Of a stretch of 64,000 bases of DNA, positions 21,493-33,400 are shown piece after piece (position 1 is the stretch's first letter; each line of letters starts with the position of its first letter). The notes beneath the pieces are model-generated. The model worked only from the letters and a program-made list of their open reading frames with translations. It was not told the origin of the DNA and ran no database searches. Source of the stretch: Lutjanus erythropterus (taxonomy: Eukaryota; Chordata; Actinopteri; Lutjaniformes; Lutjanidae); contig CM034603.1 of the NCBI GenBank assembly GCA_020091685.1, positions 7,947,683 to 8,011,682 of the forward strand, read 5' to 3'. A program made the translations under genes and the position numbers.

Positions 21493-21990
21493 GACACATC
21501 AAACATTAACACATTGAAAATCCAGGCCATGCGTGCTGGGAATACAGTTTATACCTACATACATCACACTGATAGCCATTTTTCAATGATAATTACAAAT
21601 GACACTCAGGTAGTAACTAGTAGCTGGAGATGCAACACTGTTACTCACAAAGAATCAATACAGAAAATTGGACAGAGACTGACAAATGTTAGGTACAAAA
21701 TGTTCTCAAAGGGTCAAACAAACAAGCAGATTAAGCAAGAAAAAAAAAGAACACTTCATCAGATGTCAAAACCATGACTGATCATACTCATTTGTCCCAT
21801 GTTGCTTGTTTATTTCTGCATGATGTCTGTGCACATTTTATCCTTCATTAATCTGGCTTTATATATTTAAGTTTCCTAGTTTCATGTTACACTTTATGTA
21901 TCTGATCTTGATCTATCTATCTAAAAATTTAGTTTTCTTTTGAGTATGTTTTTTTTTTTTTTCAGATGTATTTGGAAAGTGGTCAGTGAA

Positions 21991-23040
21991 CTACTCGGCC
22001 CATTTCCCAAGGGCATTGGCCTTCAGGTCAAAATCTTCTCTTTGAGCAACAATCACCGATTCCTCAGTATTTCCAATTGCACAATAGAGCTTGCAACTAG
22101 AATTTAAGAGCTCCAGCTCTGCAACATGGGCCAGCCATGTCTCTCGTGAACGAATCGACATGTATCTTTTAAAAGCCGCTTCAGTGCGGTTGTTAGATTT
22201 TTGTATTTCAGCCAAAAAGTCTTTGTCAACTCCTTCTGGGTCACAGTTGAGGTTAAAGACGAGATTACGTAGCCGTCTGTCATTAGAGTTGACCAACTCA
22301 TCAGCTGAAGGGTTTTTGATGCGGAGGAAGTGAAGCCTCAAACTGTTCTCAAACCACTTAGCTAGAATCAAATTTTGTGTTGTAATATCTTCATTTATGG
22401 GTATTGTGAGGTTTTCTTCCAGCTTGTCCAAAGACTGGTCATCAGTTGTTAACTGCTTGAAGTACCTTGGTGAGATAAAGAGAGAATAAAATCTCACAAG
22501 TTGACAGAGAACACACATTCAGATGTGGCAAACTCATTCTGTGGAGCACACACAGACAAATACTCATCACAGTACCTACCTCTCTGTCTCCTCTCTCATC
22601 CTGGTGGGGTTGTTTGCAATGTGGGGTACCAGCCTCAGGTACTCGCTGATGGTGTAGACATGTGGTGGGTAGTTTCCTCTCAGGTCTTTGAAAAATAATC
22701 CTGGAATGGGCCCTGAGTCTGACACCCACTCACCCCTGACCTGTTTAGCAAGTGTGTCAAACAACACAGCCAGGGACAGAGCCACTACCCCCACGCCACC
22801 AAGAGTGACCCTGCCCTCTCTCCCAAAAGTGGTCCTCAGGCTCCGGGTGAAGTCCTCCAGCTGCCTGGGGGTCAGGGAGGACTGCACTGCTGTGTAGTGG
22901 TCCTTCAGGTGAAGTGAAGAGTTGATGGACAGCATGTTGAGGAAAAGAGGACTGGGGTTGTAGTCTGGAAAAGGGCAGAAGTCTTGGGCAACAGGGGTTA
23001 GAGGGGTTAGATCCTCAGGAGGGCAGAGAAAGAATGCCAT
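21991..23040 (-). CDS. unrecognised two-exon gene, tandem copy B (311 residues)
   Basis: Exon 1 23040-22580 (461 bases, exactly the length in copy A) and exon 2 22465-21991, phase 2, same donor and a matching CCAAG acceptor. Exon 1 starts MAFFLCPPEDLTPL and keeps the hydrophobic VTLGGVGVVALSLAVLF segment unchanged; the last 80 or so residues of exon 1 differ from copy A at about one position. Exon 2 is clearly diverged (for example ENLTIPINEDITTQN and NLVFNLNCDPEGVDKDF) but conserves LRIKN, ADEL, FNLNCDPE, AELE and QREDFDLKANALG-WAE. An upstream in-frame ATG at 22518 lies in the intron and is not a start. Role unknown; see copy A. Confidence 0.85.
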
Positions 23041-23199
23041 CTCAACAGGAATTTGACAAAGATCTGACTGTTAAGAGAAGGTTTAAACTATACAACACTG
23101 CTTGCCCCGCGTGTGTCTGACAGGCTGCCCCTGGACATCACAAATAAAGTCACAGCTGGATCATGACGTCAGATCTGTAATTAATTATTCACCTGATAT

Positions 23200-23899
23200 A
23201 TCCCATACTTGGCTGTGTCTGAGTCTGTGTCTTTCACTTATGTTTATTCTTGTTGTATTTGGTTTTGGAGTTGGGGATGGGTTTATGGTGGGGTTGAGTT
23301 GATGGTTTGGGCACGAGGTAAGAAAAATTATTTATATAATATGTAGTAGCAGTGTCATAATGTCCAAATGCAATTGAAAATGGATCTAAGTGAGCGTTCA
23401 GTTTCAATAATCAAACTCAAAGGCAGAATCAGCTATTCTTTTTCATTTAACTACTTGGGGTGTGCAGGGCATCTGCATGCTACAGATGTATGAGAATTAT
23501 GTTTCATGTCTTGACCTTATTTGCAAGACGATGAACACGAATACTGACTTGCATGACTCAGCTCAAACATCACTAATGCACTGATGGTTAAGGTTTTAGT
23601 TCTTTTTGACTGAAGGTCTCTTCTTTATCCAAGAGGGGGCAGCAGATGCTCACAATAATCACTAAGAATTTTCAGACTTTCAACATTGCCTTTCTATTAA
23701 CTAAGGACTGAAACAGGCTGTTGTCTGCACATAAGGCTGTCCTGACTAAACATATGAATTATACCAATTTTCCAAAGGACAAATGTGTATAAGATAAGAA
23801 CTGTCCAGACCATGGCCAAAGAGAAGCCTATCCAATGACCTATAGTCCCTGTGGGCTGCCTGTCATTAGGCTGAACCAGAGACACTGCTGATAGTGTTC
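23200..23899. other. intergenic, nothing supported
   Basis: Sequence upstream of copy B beyond the duplicated promoter. No coding, repeat or RNA signal that I can support. A GAGGGGGCAGCAGATGCTCAC motif near 23632 is unremarkable. Confidence 0.5.
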
Positions 23900-24529
23900 A
23901 AAGACATGTTTCACCCCCAAATCAAAAACATGTATTTTCCCCCTGGTCTGTAGTGCTATTTAACCATCTAAATTTTTTTGGTGTGAGTTGCTGAGTTTTG
24001 GAGATATCAGCTAAAGAAACATTATACGATGGGGCTACATGGCACTCGGTTTGTGGTGCTCCAAGAGCCAGAAAATATACATTTAAGAAATTCAAAACCG
24101 GTGTCTCTTTCCAAAAGTCATGACCCAGTGACTCAAGATACTCCACAGACCTTGTGAGCAGTTTTATGTATGAACTACTTTCTTTCTAGTAGAGGAGAAA
24201 GTAGTTCTGGTAAATTCTAAAGTAGTTCCAGTAGATTCTGCTGCAGACAGAAAGTAGTTCCTACATGAAACTGCTCAAAATGAGGCCTGAATAACCAGGT
24301 CATGAGTTTTCAGAGGGGACATTATGGTGGAGTTTTTTGTAAGTTTCTCTTCTTTTTGGCTCTTTAAACACCACAAACAAAGAGTGCAATTTAGTCCTAT
24401 TATATTGGAGAGAAGGCAGACATCTCTGCTGTTGATATTTCCAAAACTCACACCAAAAACTCTAGATGGATAAATAGCACTACAGGAAAAATATGTATTT
24501 TTGAGTTTGGGGTGAACTGTCCCTTTAAG
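23900..24529. mobile_element. inverted-repeat MITE, family M1 (copy 1)
   Basis: Ends are AAAGACATGTTTCACCCCCAA and the complement of TTTGGGGTGAACTGTCCCTTTAA. The interior also folds: TTGGTGTGAGTTGCTGAGTTTTGGAGATATCAGC at the left reappears inverted at 24435-24470, and GTAGTTC/GAACTAC blocks face each other at 24170-24260. Other copies are at 45757-46546 and, cut by the window edge, at 63675-64000. No coding capacity. Confidence 0.8.
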
Positions 24530-25095
24530 CCCATGTGATGTTCACACAACATTTAATAAGGTGTTCACAAAAAATGTTTTTGTGTCAACAAAATCACTAA
24601 TTCTGCAAAATTGTGAGAGATAATTAGACTGGAAATAGTTTGTTGATTAATCAGTTTGGTGATCAAGAGAGAATTATTGTATTGTCCTCATACCACTTTC
24701 ACACTTGAGAGTGTTTTCTTATTTTGAACACGTCACCTTGGGCTCTGGGAAATTTAACTTGTGCAGTAATGGTGAGGAATAAGTACTAATGGATGAGTTT
24801 CCATGAGATTGGTTATTGTATATTTACAAGTTCCTGAATAACAGCAAGAGCTACTGATTATTTTGGTTAGTGGACACTAGGATTCTGGGTGACATGTGAT
24901 AATACCTAAATGTGATCCCACTGTTTGAGTAACAGTATCTTATTTAATATCATTTCCCACATGTACTTTTGTTAGCTTTTATTTGGATTATTCTATCTAT
25001 TTCCCTTCATTTTGCTTTGTGTTTATACCTTTATGACATTTTAAAAGAAACAGTCTTCTTTGTGCTGATGAACAGTCAGAGTACAGAGGGAGCGG

Positions 25096-25097
<2 letters not shown>

Positions 25098-25155
<58 letters not shown>
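25098..25155. repeat. (CA)n microsatellite
   Basis: Uninterrupted CA run of about 58 bp. Open frames through it give poly-His/Thr and are artefacts. Confidence 0.98.
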
Positions 25156-25158
<3 letters not shown>

Positions 25159-26724
25159 GGCATGTTAAAGCAGATGAATCAGTGCTTTGTGGTCGTGTCG
25201 GAGGGAAATACTGGCCACCCTGCTGCTGCTGCCATTCTCACACACAGCAAAAAACCTGATGTGATCTCAGACATGTTAAGCCTTCAAGGAGAGAAATACA
25301 CCGCTCACTCACAGATGCTTGGTAATAAGATGTTTGATACATTATTATTACATTATTATGTAATAATAGGTAATAGCAGAAAATATAGTAGCTATTTTCT
25401 ATTGGACACTGTACAGATACGGCTGCAAGCTGTGCTGCATACAGTGATACCAAGTGGAAGCTGAGGAGTGTTGTAACACGGTGTTCATTTGTAATACTCT
25501 CAGTTTGACCAATCAGAAAAGTGCTTTAGTGATGTCACTGATGCTGTTGTTACAACCCAATAGAAGTATCAATAGAAGTTAAAAGTAACCTGGGGAAAAA
25601 AGAAGAAGGGAAAACTGAGACAAATGTACAAACAAGTATTCTTTTGAATAAGAAATCAAATTCAAATTAAATTAGGCATTTAAAAACACAGGAAAATTAA
25701 CATAAAATGCTAAGCAGACAGTGAGTAGATTCCACATGACGCTAAAGACAACTAGTATTTGACAGCAAGGGAGGCTAGCAAAGAACATGATACACAAAGA
25801 GACAACAAGTGTGTTTGCACAAGCAGCGCACACTGTGGCACAGAACAATCGTACCCTGCAATTATTCCTTGAGCTCAGAGGAGAAGTGACATGTCGCTGT
25901 GAGCAACACTGTGGATTTTGCAGCCAAAAAAAAAAAAAAAGATTATCAGGGAAGTTTTATAGTAAATGCTATTTGCACCCAGGGTGCAGTATCCCGTGTG
26001 TATGTAGCCTAGCAGGGCAGAGGCAAGCACCCAAGTGTCTGTCAAGGCTGCTTGATTATGGCAAAAATCATAATCATGATTATTTTGATTGATATTTAAA
26101 TGATTATTGATTTGAGAACATCATAGATGACCCTAAAGTAAGAAATAAATGACAATGAAAATGAAAATGGCCTAAATAAATAATATGTAAAACGTAGTAA
26201 AGATCTAAATAAATATCACCAACCATGTTGTACAGTGTGTCCTTTAACACAGCGAGTCAGCACTGCAGAATCAAAAGAGATGTGATAACATCTGCTCGTT
26301 TATAATCACACAAAGAGCTGATAACCTCATGGATTTATCACACAAAGTTTTTTATGTGTTCCTGGATAAACGGGCCGTAGCTCCCTCTGCTACAGACAAG
26401 TTAAAAAGATCACCTTGTGTGATGATCTGATGATGATTTCTCTCCTCCTGAATGTTTGCGTGTTTTTACTTAGTGCAGCTCTGTGTCAGCGCTGTAAAAA
26501 GTGTCCCCCTCTCTCTCTGCTTAAACAGCTCACAAAAGTGCAGAATAAGTTCATTTCCATTCCACCTGACACAGACAGCAGCAAACATGTAACTCAGCAG
26601 CGTCCTGCCCCACCGTGCCGGCTTAGTTTTACCTTTCTTCTTGACCAAAGGTTGCCTTTCCGTCATCTTCCACAAGTTGTTTCAAATTCAGTCGGCATAA
26701 GCTGAAACCAAAACTGGCTGGAAA

Positions 26725-27010
26725 GGAGGGATGTGCGCTGCTTTTACAACACAAGACAAAACACCACCGTGGAATGCAGCACAAAAATCATTTTATTCTG
26801 ATTATCTTCTTTTAATGATGGTGGGAAGCCAGTTGAAATCGAAGCTTGATTCACCGCCCAGCTTGCATGAACAGTGCCATTTGCACCTGGTGGCAAAGGC
26901 AAACCACAATCGTTTTTTAAACCTAACCAAGTACTTTTGTTGCCCAAACCTAACCAAACTGCTAATGTAAAATGAAAATAGTAATAATAAAAAAAAACAT
27001 AATAAAAAGT
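26725..27010. repeat. dispersed repeat with AACCTAACCAAGTAC motif
   Basis: Contains TTTTTTAAACCTAACCAAGTACTTTTGTTGCCCAAACCTAACCAAAC, an internally duplicated block of a type I associate with a repeat common in perciform fish genomes. No second copy seen in this window, so the assignment is from memory of the motif and is tentative. Confidence 0.4.
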
Positions 27011-28430
27011 CAACCGTGTCTACAAATGTAATAAATACTGACTTCTATTTTCACACTAGCAGGTTATAGCTAGACTAAGGGGGTCTGGTGTGAATAGCCA
27101 CATATGCTATGTTACGCTACCTGTACAATACCCTCATTTATTAATGTTATTACATGTTACTTTTCCAGATCCATGGCCCCAAACTTTGGCTGTGAGAGCT
27201 CTGGTTGCAGGCTGCTTTAATTTTCTGTAGTCATACTTGTGGCTGGTTGCTGTGTTTTCAGTCTGGACCAGCTCTGCTGAGAAGAATGCCAGGGAGACAC
27301 AGTAGTATAACTTCTTTTTCTCTTATCTGGCAGTGAACACAACACATGGTCTACATACTTTACAGCTGACTAAAGTAACTTAACTATCTCTGATAACGTA
27401 AAGCACTTTTCTGCAGCTATGTGTTGGTATTTCTCTCACATGCCAGAGGGTGATGCAACAATGGGCTCTGAGTTCATATATGTCGGCATGTATGCATAAA
27501 TCATCCACCCAGCCAAACATGGCATGAATTGTAGTAAATTCAAGCAACAAAACTAAAAAAAACTGTAGCTGGAAACCTGACAGCACAGAGGATAAACTCC
27601 AGAGGAGAAAGATTGAAATAATCAAAGAAGTTGTGCTGCTGTTCTTTGTGCGTAGATGTGCACACAGCATCCTTCACTCTCCCTCTCTGTGTCTCTGGTG
27701 AGACGCAGCCTGTTTCCCACCCACAACCATTCCTCTATACGTCAAAATGTTAATTTTTAGGCCCACCTGATATGCAGATTAACCACACCACCTGCAGTTG
27801 TGACTGCATCACTTCCCCCAATAAACCTGACACATAGCGTCACATACACCCACACCTTCCTTAAGAGGTGGGGGGGTGCTTGACGACCATGAAGACACAC
27901 TATACTTCATCATGTAAATTCACTATTGCAGTTTTTTGTTGGCGGTGCAGACAGATTTTGAAAAAGTGGCTTCAGCATTGACCGATGCTTGTTAGTGATT
28001 GAAAAAACAGATGTCATTACTTTTTTGTAGTTCTTTCAAATACCAGTTGAATTTATTGTCTATGACAATTTTATAATGTGTTTCTGCCTGTTTTGCATTA
28101 GGATTGGGGACAGAAAGAAAGAAAAGTCTTCAGGAAAAAAAAAATTTAATAGTTGCACTTCACAGAGATTTTTTTTCTCATCTTTTTGTTCAAAAATGGC
28201 TCTTCTGATTGCAAAGTTTGCAGACTCCTGGTATAGACTATTTTCAGCCACCAATAACTAGTTTTGACCTTGTCTTCCTGTCAAACAAAAAAAACCTGGA
28301 AAAAGCAAAGTGTGCAATATTTGTAACAGGAGTGGGCTGCTCTCATAACATCTCCAAGTTTACTCTCACGTCACTTCTAGTCCGATCAGGTGCCTCCTCA
28401 AATAGATCAGCCCAACAGATCCCCGCCGGC

Positions 28431-28432
<2 letters not shown>

Positions 28433-28464
<32 letters not shown>
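28433..28464. repeat. (GT)n microsatellite upstream of crispld1
   Basis: About 16 GT units, roughly 90-120 bp upstream of the candidate TATA box of crispld1. The position makes length polymorphism potentially relevant to promoter activity. Confidence 0.95.
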
Positions 28465-28465
<1 letters not shown>

Positions 28466-28551
28466 GGGTGGGGGTGTGGTTAAGGGGAGCAGCACAGAGG
28501 TTTTGCGGAGGCGTGGTCCTCCGCGTTGCGCGTTGCTAAGCGCAAATTTGG

Positions 28552-28559
28552 CATATAAG
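28552..28559 (+). promoter_or_regulatory. candidate TATA box of crispld1
   Basis: CATATAAG in a locally CpG-containing stretch (GCGTGGTCCTCCGCG, GCGCGTTGC). Expected start near 28585. A non-coding first exon with a donor follows, which agrees with CRISPLD1-type genes having their ATG in exon 2. Confidence 0.5.
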
Positions 28560-28584
28560 CGCAAAATGAGCAGCGGTCCCATGC

Positions 28585-28827
28585 AGCCAACAGCGCACTG
28601 AGCGACCTGAGGAATTCAACAGGTACCTAAAGACATTTCTGAGCTCTCTTTCAAGCGTGGATGTACAGTCTGAACGAGAACCGACTGCCTGCACTCCTTT
28701 TGTGTGATGGATGGAATTAAAGGCTCCCTGGACTGGAAAATTGCCGCTCTGCAGTAATCTCGAGGCGCTCTAGCATCTGGAATACTGCACCTGGGAGATA
28801 CTTTGATCAGTTTGCCGGAGCTGAGAG
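28585..28827 (+). other. crispld1: candidate crispld1 non-coding exon 1
   Basis: Begins about 25 bases after the TATA box. Two donors are possible: AACAG|GTACCT at 28622 and CTGAGAG|GTAAAC at 28827; I prefer the longer, stronger one. Either would be joined to the acceptor GTTTTGCAG before 30440. The exon contains short upstream ATGs. Exact limits are unproven. Confidence 0.4.
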
Positions 28828-28964
28828 GTAAACTGGCACTATTACTACCCAATAATGACTATATTATTATTATTTAGTGTCTTTGTTACTCACAAGTGAT
28901 CTTACTGTTGTATGGAAGCCCATTCACACCAAAGTGATTAAAGAAAAAACTGTAAGTCATTCTA

Positions 28965-29345
28965 ACATTTATCATAATAATGACTTAGTATCTCAAAATA
29001 TTAACTACTAATGAGTAATATTTTGAGAGATACACTCATCATTTTGAGATACCAAGTCAATATATTAAAGGTACTAACTCAGTATTTTGAGATACTCATT
29101 ATTTTTGAAATACTAACTCAATATTTTGATACTGAATATTGTGCACTAAATCTTCTGCGCTGTATTTGATAAGGCAGTATTTTGAGGTATTAAGTTGATG
29201 TTCTGAGTTACTAATTCAGTATTTCTAAGTCATTATTTTCTCATTATTTTGAAATATTGACTCAATATTTCCAGGTACTAACTAAATGATTTGAGATACT
29301 AAGTCAATATTTTCAGATACTAATTCATTATTTTTGAAATATTAA
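28965..29345. repeat. degenerate tandem array of TACTAACTCAATATTTTGAGA units
   Basis: About a dozen diverged units, each combining (A/T)ACTAACTCA-, AATATTTTGAGATACT- and AAGTCA-type words at roughly 25-35 bp spacing. Units occur in both relative orders and the core ATTTTGAGATA is partly mirrored by TATCTCAAAAT, so the array can fold. Confidence 0.7.
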
Positions 29346-30099
29346 GTAATTTTTAACATAAGTTAAGTTTCTCTTTTTTTATTACAATGGCAGAAATGGG
29401 CTTCTACAGAATAGCAACCATATCAGACTTTTTGTCTTTAAAAGTACTTCTGTGACATCACTAGAATGATTTTTTGGGTTGTGGAAGTTGTTGATGTAAT
29501 TGAAACTAGTTTTCCTGTATAAACAAATATAAAGTATTTTTGTACTTGAAGAGATGATTTAAAGAAAAAGTGAATGTTTAGTGATTTAATCCCTGTTTTT
29601 AAATCCAGAAATTGAAGTGCTGCAAGCCTCCCTGTGGTGTATGTTAGCACACACAGTGCAGTAACTCACGCATGTGCACTAAATCTCCTGCGCTGTAGCA
29701 TAACGTGTGAAAAGTCCGTTTACACTGGTCCTACTGTGTGCAGTGATGCAGTGACCTGCAGATGCACTCAGGCTGCTGAAAGCTGTATTAGCTTTACTGT
29801 TTGAAGTGAAGTCCCCCTATAATTACAGTATTATTAAACAGGGACAGAGGATGGATTCAAGGTGTCTTTGGGCTTCTTATAAAGATGCTGCAGTGTAGAA
29901 AAGTTTGCTAAGAAGGGGGGGAAATGATGTAAATGCTAATGTTTAGCCTGGATTTCAGGAGTCCAAATTCTGGTTTTATTTTTAAAAAATGCCAGATGAT
30001 GAGCTAATAATGAGCTGTGCATTATACAACATCGCATATAAAACAGCTGCATGGAAACTTTGCTCTCATATGCAAAAAATAAACAGTCTGAATGAACAC

Positions 30100-30280
30100 T
30101 GATGGACTGCCTGCCACCAGTGGTGGTCAACCCCCACCCCCAACCCACCATGCCTCTATGGCACATAAAACATAAAAAGTGTCCTCTAGGGTGCCTTTCC
30201 AGTGGACAAAACATGACAAAGTGTCTCGTGAGGTACTCTTCCAGTGGATAAACCAAGTGCATATAGGTTGCCTTAGAGTA
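30100..30280. repeat. dispersed repeat with 35-45 bp minisatellite (inverted copy)
   Basis: CCTCTAGGGTGCC-TTTCCAGTGGACAAAACATGA-type units repeat two to three times. The opposite strand of the 62515-62770 repeat has the same words (CTTTATCA..TTTTCTCCACTGGAAGG), and both end beside CCACCAGTG..CAACCCCC. It is therefore the same element in opposite orientation. Confidence 0.7.
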
Positions 30281-30483
30281 CAGAAATAGAAATCTAAATC
30301 AGAGATTGGAAATGATTCCTGTGCCGCACTCATACATCTATTTATTTTGTCACCCTTGTCCCTCAGACAACCAGACACCACCACCGAAAGAATGAATGAA
30401 GCTGAAATTGTACATAAACATGCACTCTGTGTTTTGCAGGCAAGTTTTTTTTTTTTTCGTTCGGCAGCAGCAGTTTCCCCGTC

Positions 30484-33400
30484 ATGAAGGGGTCTCTTCC
30501 TTTCCCGGGCTGGGTTAGAGCGGCGAGCTTGCTCCTGTGTTTGACCCAGACTGTCCTGGCCATGGTCCTCACCAACTCCACAAAACTCGAGTCCATCCTG
30601 GACAAGTACAGGGACAAGGATGAGGATTGGTGGAGGGCCAGGTCGAGAGGGAAGAGGGCCATCAGCGAGGGAGACATGCACCTCATCCTGGACCTGCACA
30701 ACAAGTTGCGGGGTCAGGTCCACCCTCCTGCCTCAAACATGGAGTACATGGTGAGTGCTGAGAACAGAGCTGTCTTATCACACCGGAATACGTCTTATCA
30801 TTTGAAAGAATTCAAAGTTGGAGTTGGGGATAAGGAATCAGAATTAAATTCTTGAGTTCAGACAGGGCATTAGTATTGATCATTCACAAAACCCCGTCCA
30901 ATCATACTTTAGCAACATGGAACAGCAAGTCTTTCAAGCTTTTGATTTCTAAAATTGCTAAAACCTTCTCCATCGGGCTCCAAGAAAAGCAATACTCTGC
31001 ATTTAAAGGGATAGCTCCGGTTGCAGTGGGGTTGTGTGAGGTACTTATTGATGGTCAGTGGATTAGCTACAGTTGATGGCGGTCGACATGCCCCCAGTGT
31101 GAAGAGGCAGAGAGGATTACCACCACACAAGTAAAGCAATGCACTGCTGTGGACATTGTCAGGAGCATAACACACTTAAAGAAATTCTTCACTGAAAAAA
31201 AACTGTATTCATTTAAGTGTACGCTTTATTTGGAATATTTTCGCAGCTTTACTTTGACATCAGACAGCCTTTTCCTATGGAGAGAATGATAAAATCATGA
31301 AAATGTTAATAAATATAGTGTACACTAAAAGTGATATTAATTCTTTGGTGGATAAAATACATTGCTGACCCTGTCCACAGCAGTGCATTGCTTAGTTTCC
31401 CACACTGATACTCCTACTACTCGACAAGTTCCCTGCTTTATGGGCACACTGAGCAGCTTTCATATATCTGTATCCAGTTCTCCCTCAGTACATCCATGTT
31501 TAGCCTCAGTCTTTTTGCATGATATCATATCTAGTCACCAAGTGCCTATTTAAAGGACCAGTCTGTATGATTTCATGGCATCTAGAGGTGAACTTGCAGA
31601 CTGCAGACATCTTGTCTCACCCTCCCTTTTCAGCTGTGTAGGTGAACCTAGGCCGGCCACAAAACACATACAAAACGCACAAGGATGCATCTAGAGTCAG
31701 TATTTGGTTTGTCCTTTCTGGGCTACTGTAGAAAAATGGTGGTGCAATATGGCGACCTCCGCATGCTCTGTAGGTACAAACAGCTCATTCTTAGGTAACA
31801 CAAACACAATTCCTATTTTTCGGATTCATAGATTAGTGAAAACATACTTACGAATATTATATTCTATTTCTGCCACATTCTGCAAATAGATCCCTGCAAA
31901 TGTTACACACTGGCCTTTAAAACTATTTTGATTTAAAATGCGTCTAGAAATACTAAATAGTCAAACTTATTCATGAACCTAATTTTAGTTTCATTATTTA
32001 CCTCACTGATGAATTCAGCCGACAAAATCAGCGTTCACAAGGTAAAACTGACAAGCAACTTTTGTCCCTCTCACTGTCTGAAGTCAAGGACGAGTTCTGA
32101 ACATTACTAAGAATTTTGCGTGGTAAATCTGCCACCGTAATCATTGCAAAATGCATTTGTCTCATGCTAGGCGTAGCAGGCGTAGCTGCAGTAACGGACA
32201 GTAACTTGTATGTGTTTTTCATGCATGAGGTGAACGTAAAAACAAATCAGGATGAAAAATGGGGATCAGTGTGTTTGTGTTTGTTCCCTTATGACTGACT
32301 GCATGCCCACATATACTGTAATACAGTTTTTCTCATGGGTACGCACATTGCTTCAGGTCTGTAAAGACAGAGTAGTAGGAAAGTCAAGACAGAGGGAGTG
32401 AAATCTGCAACCCAAAGCCACCATCTGGCTAGCTCTATACCTCCTGCCTCCTGCTTGCCCGCCCTTGCTGACCCTGGCCCGTATCCAGCTTTCACCCCCG
32501 CAGTGTTGTCCTCCACTCCACCTCAACCATCCTGCCCTCCCTCCCTCCCCTTCCTGCCCTGCGTCTCCTTACTCTATCGCTCCATTCCTCCTCCTGCTGA
32601 CTCTCTTTCTCCCTGCCTTGCTCTTTCGTTTTCTTGATCCTCAGCCTCACAAGCGTTCCCTCAGGCTTTTCTTCGCCCTCTCCCTCCGCCTCCTCTCTCC
32701 CCATCCATCGCAGCTCACTCAAACCTTGGCCGAGGCCGATGTTATCTTTTATTTGATCCTCCACGCATCTCATTTTGGGTGCCACAGCGGTGAATCTATT
32801 TCAAACATGTCGAGCCACGTCGTTTGAAGTGCGGGGCATGGTAGTGTAAATGTATGTTATGTACGTTAATCCAGTGTTTCTTTTGCAAGGGATACTATTA
32901 CTGATGATAATGATGTGGTGAGGCTGGGGACTGATGAGGGCCACGTATTTGGTTTTCAGATTGCAGGATTGGAGGCCAAGGGGGCTGCACTTTCATTGCA
33001 GCTTTGACTCCTTAATTTCATATAAAAGCAATTCAGCAAATGCCTTTAAAGCACTGTTGCGTCCGTTAATCTAAAGCACGTCACTTCTTGCCCAGCAGAG
33101 TTTCTTGAGAAATGGAGACCTCCTAAAAGGTTCCCATAATCACAAGCACTTTCTACACTGTAGGTTGAATTACAAGCATCTACGTGGAGCATTTTGCATA
33201 CTTTAAATTCCAAACGCAAAGGATGGCTTCTTGTTTTCTTCCTCAACATATATGTATGTATATATATATATATACTTTTTTTTTTTTTGCAAAGAGCTAC
33301 TCTAAGCAGACTGCACATCTTGCACTTAGTTCTGAGCAGAGGTGGTCCTGGCAGATGGCTGGAGACAGCTCTGTATTTTGGGAACTTAATGCTCTTTGGA

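Larger units (their letters stand above)
24600..28430. other. intergenic region, repeat relics
   Basis: No gene supported. Contains a fragment of the 1616/36340 MITE family near 24610-24760, the (CA)n listed separately, and a poly-A run at 25926-25940. An ATTATTTTGATTGATATTTAAATGATTATTGATTTG relic is at 26055-26115 and a relic with CCTAACC at 26720-27010. Frames such as 25787-26092, 26415-26705 and 27380-27670 have no domain, no splice support and repeat content. Confidence 0.5.
28828..30439 (+). other. crispld1 intron 1
   Basis: Non-coding between exon 1 and the ATG exon. It contains the AT-rich degenerate tandem array at 28965-29345 and a minisatellite-bearing repeat at 30100-30280, both listed separately. 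The 198-codon minus-strand frame crossing 30127-30723 is antisense to exon 2 and is not a gene. Confidence 0.55.

Noticed and set aside
22442-22729. Minus frames starting in the intron of copies A and B (shared N-terminus)
   Set aside because: Alternate-frame readings of exon 1 that are identical in both copies only because of the homogenised tract.
23922-24146. 74-codon minus-strand frame
   Set aside because: Lies entirely within the M1 MITE; not open in the other two copies.
25098-25260. Histidine/threonine-repeat frame
   Set aside because: Direct translation of the (CA)n microsatellite.
30127-30723. 198-codon minus-strand open frame
   Set aside because: Antisense to the crispld1 signal-peptide exon and running through a repeat; no start context or domain.
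32398-32827. Proline/serine-rich plus-strand frames
   Set aside because: Created by the CT-rich tract in an intron; no splice link to crispld1.
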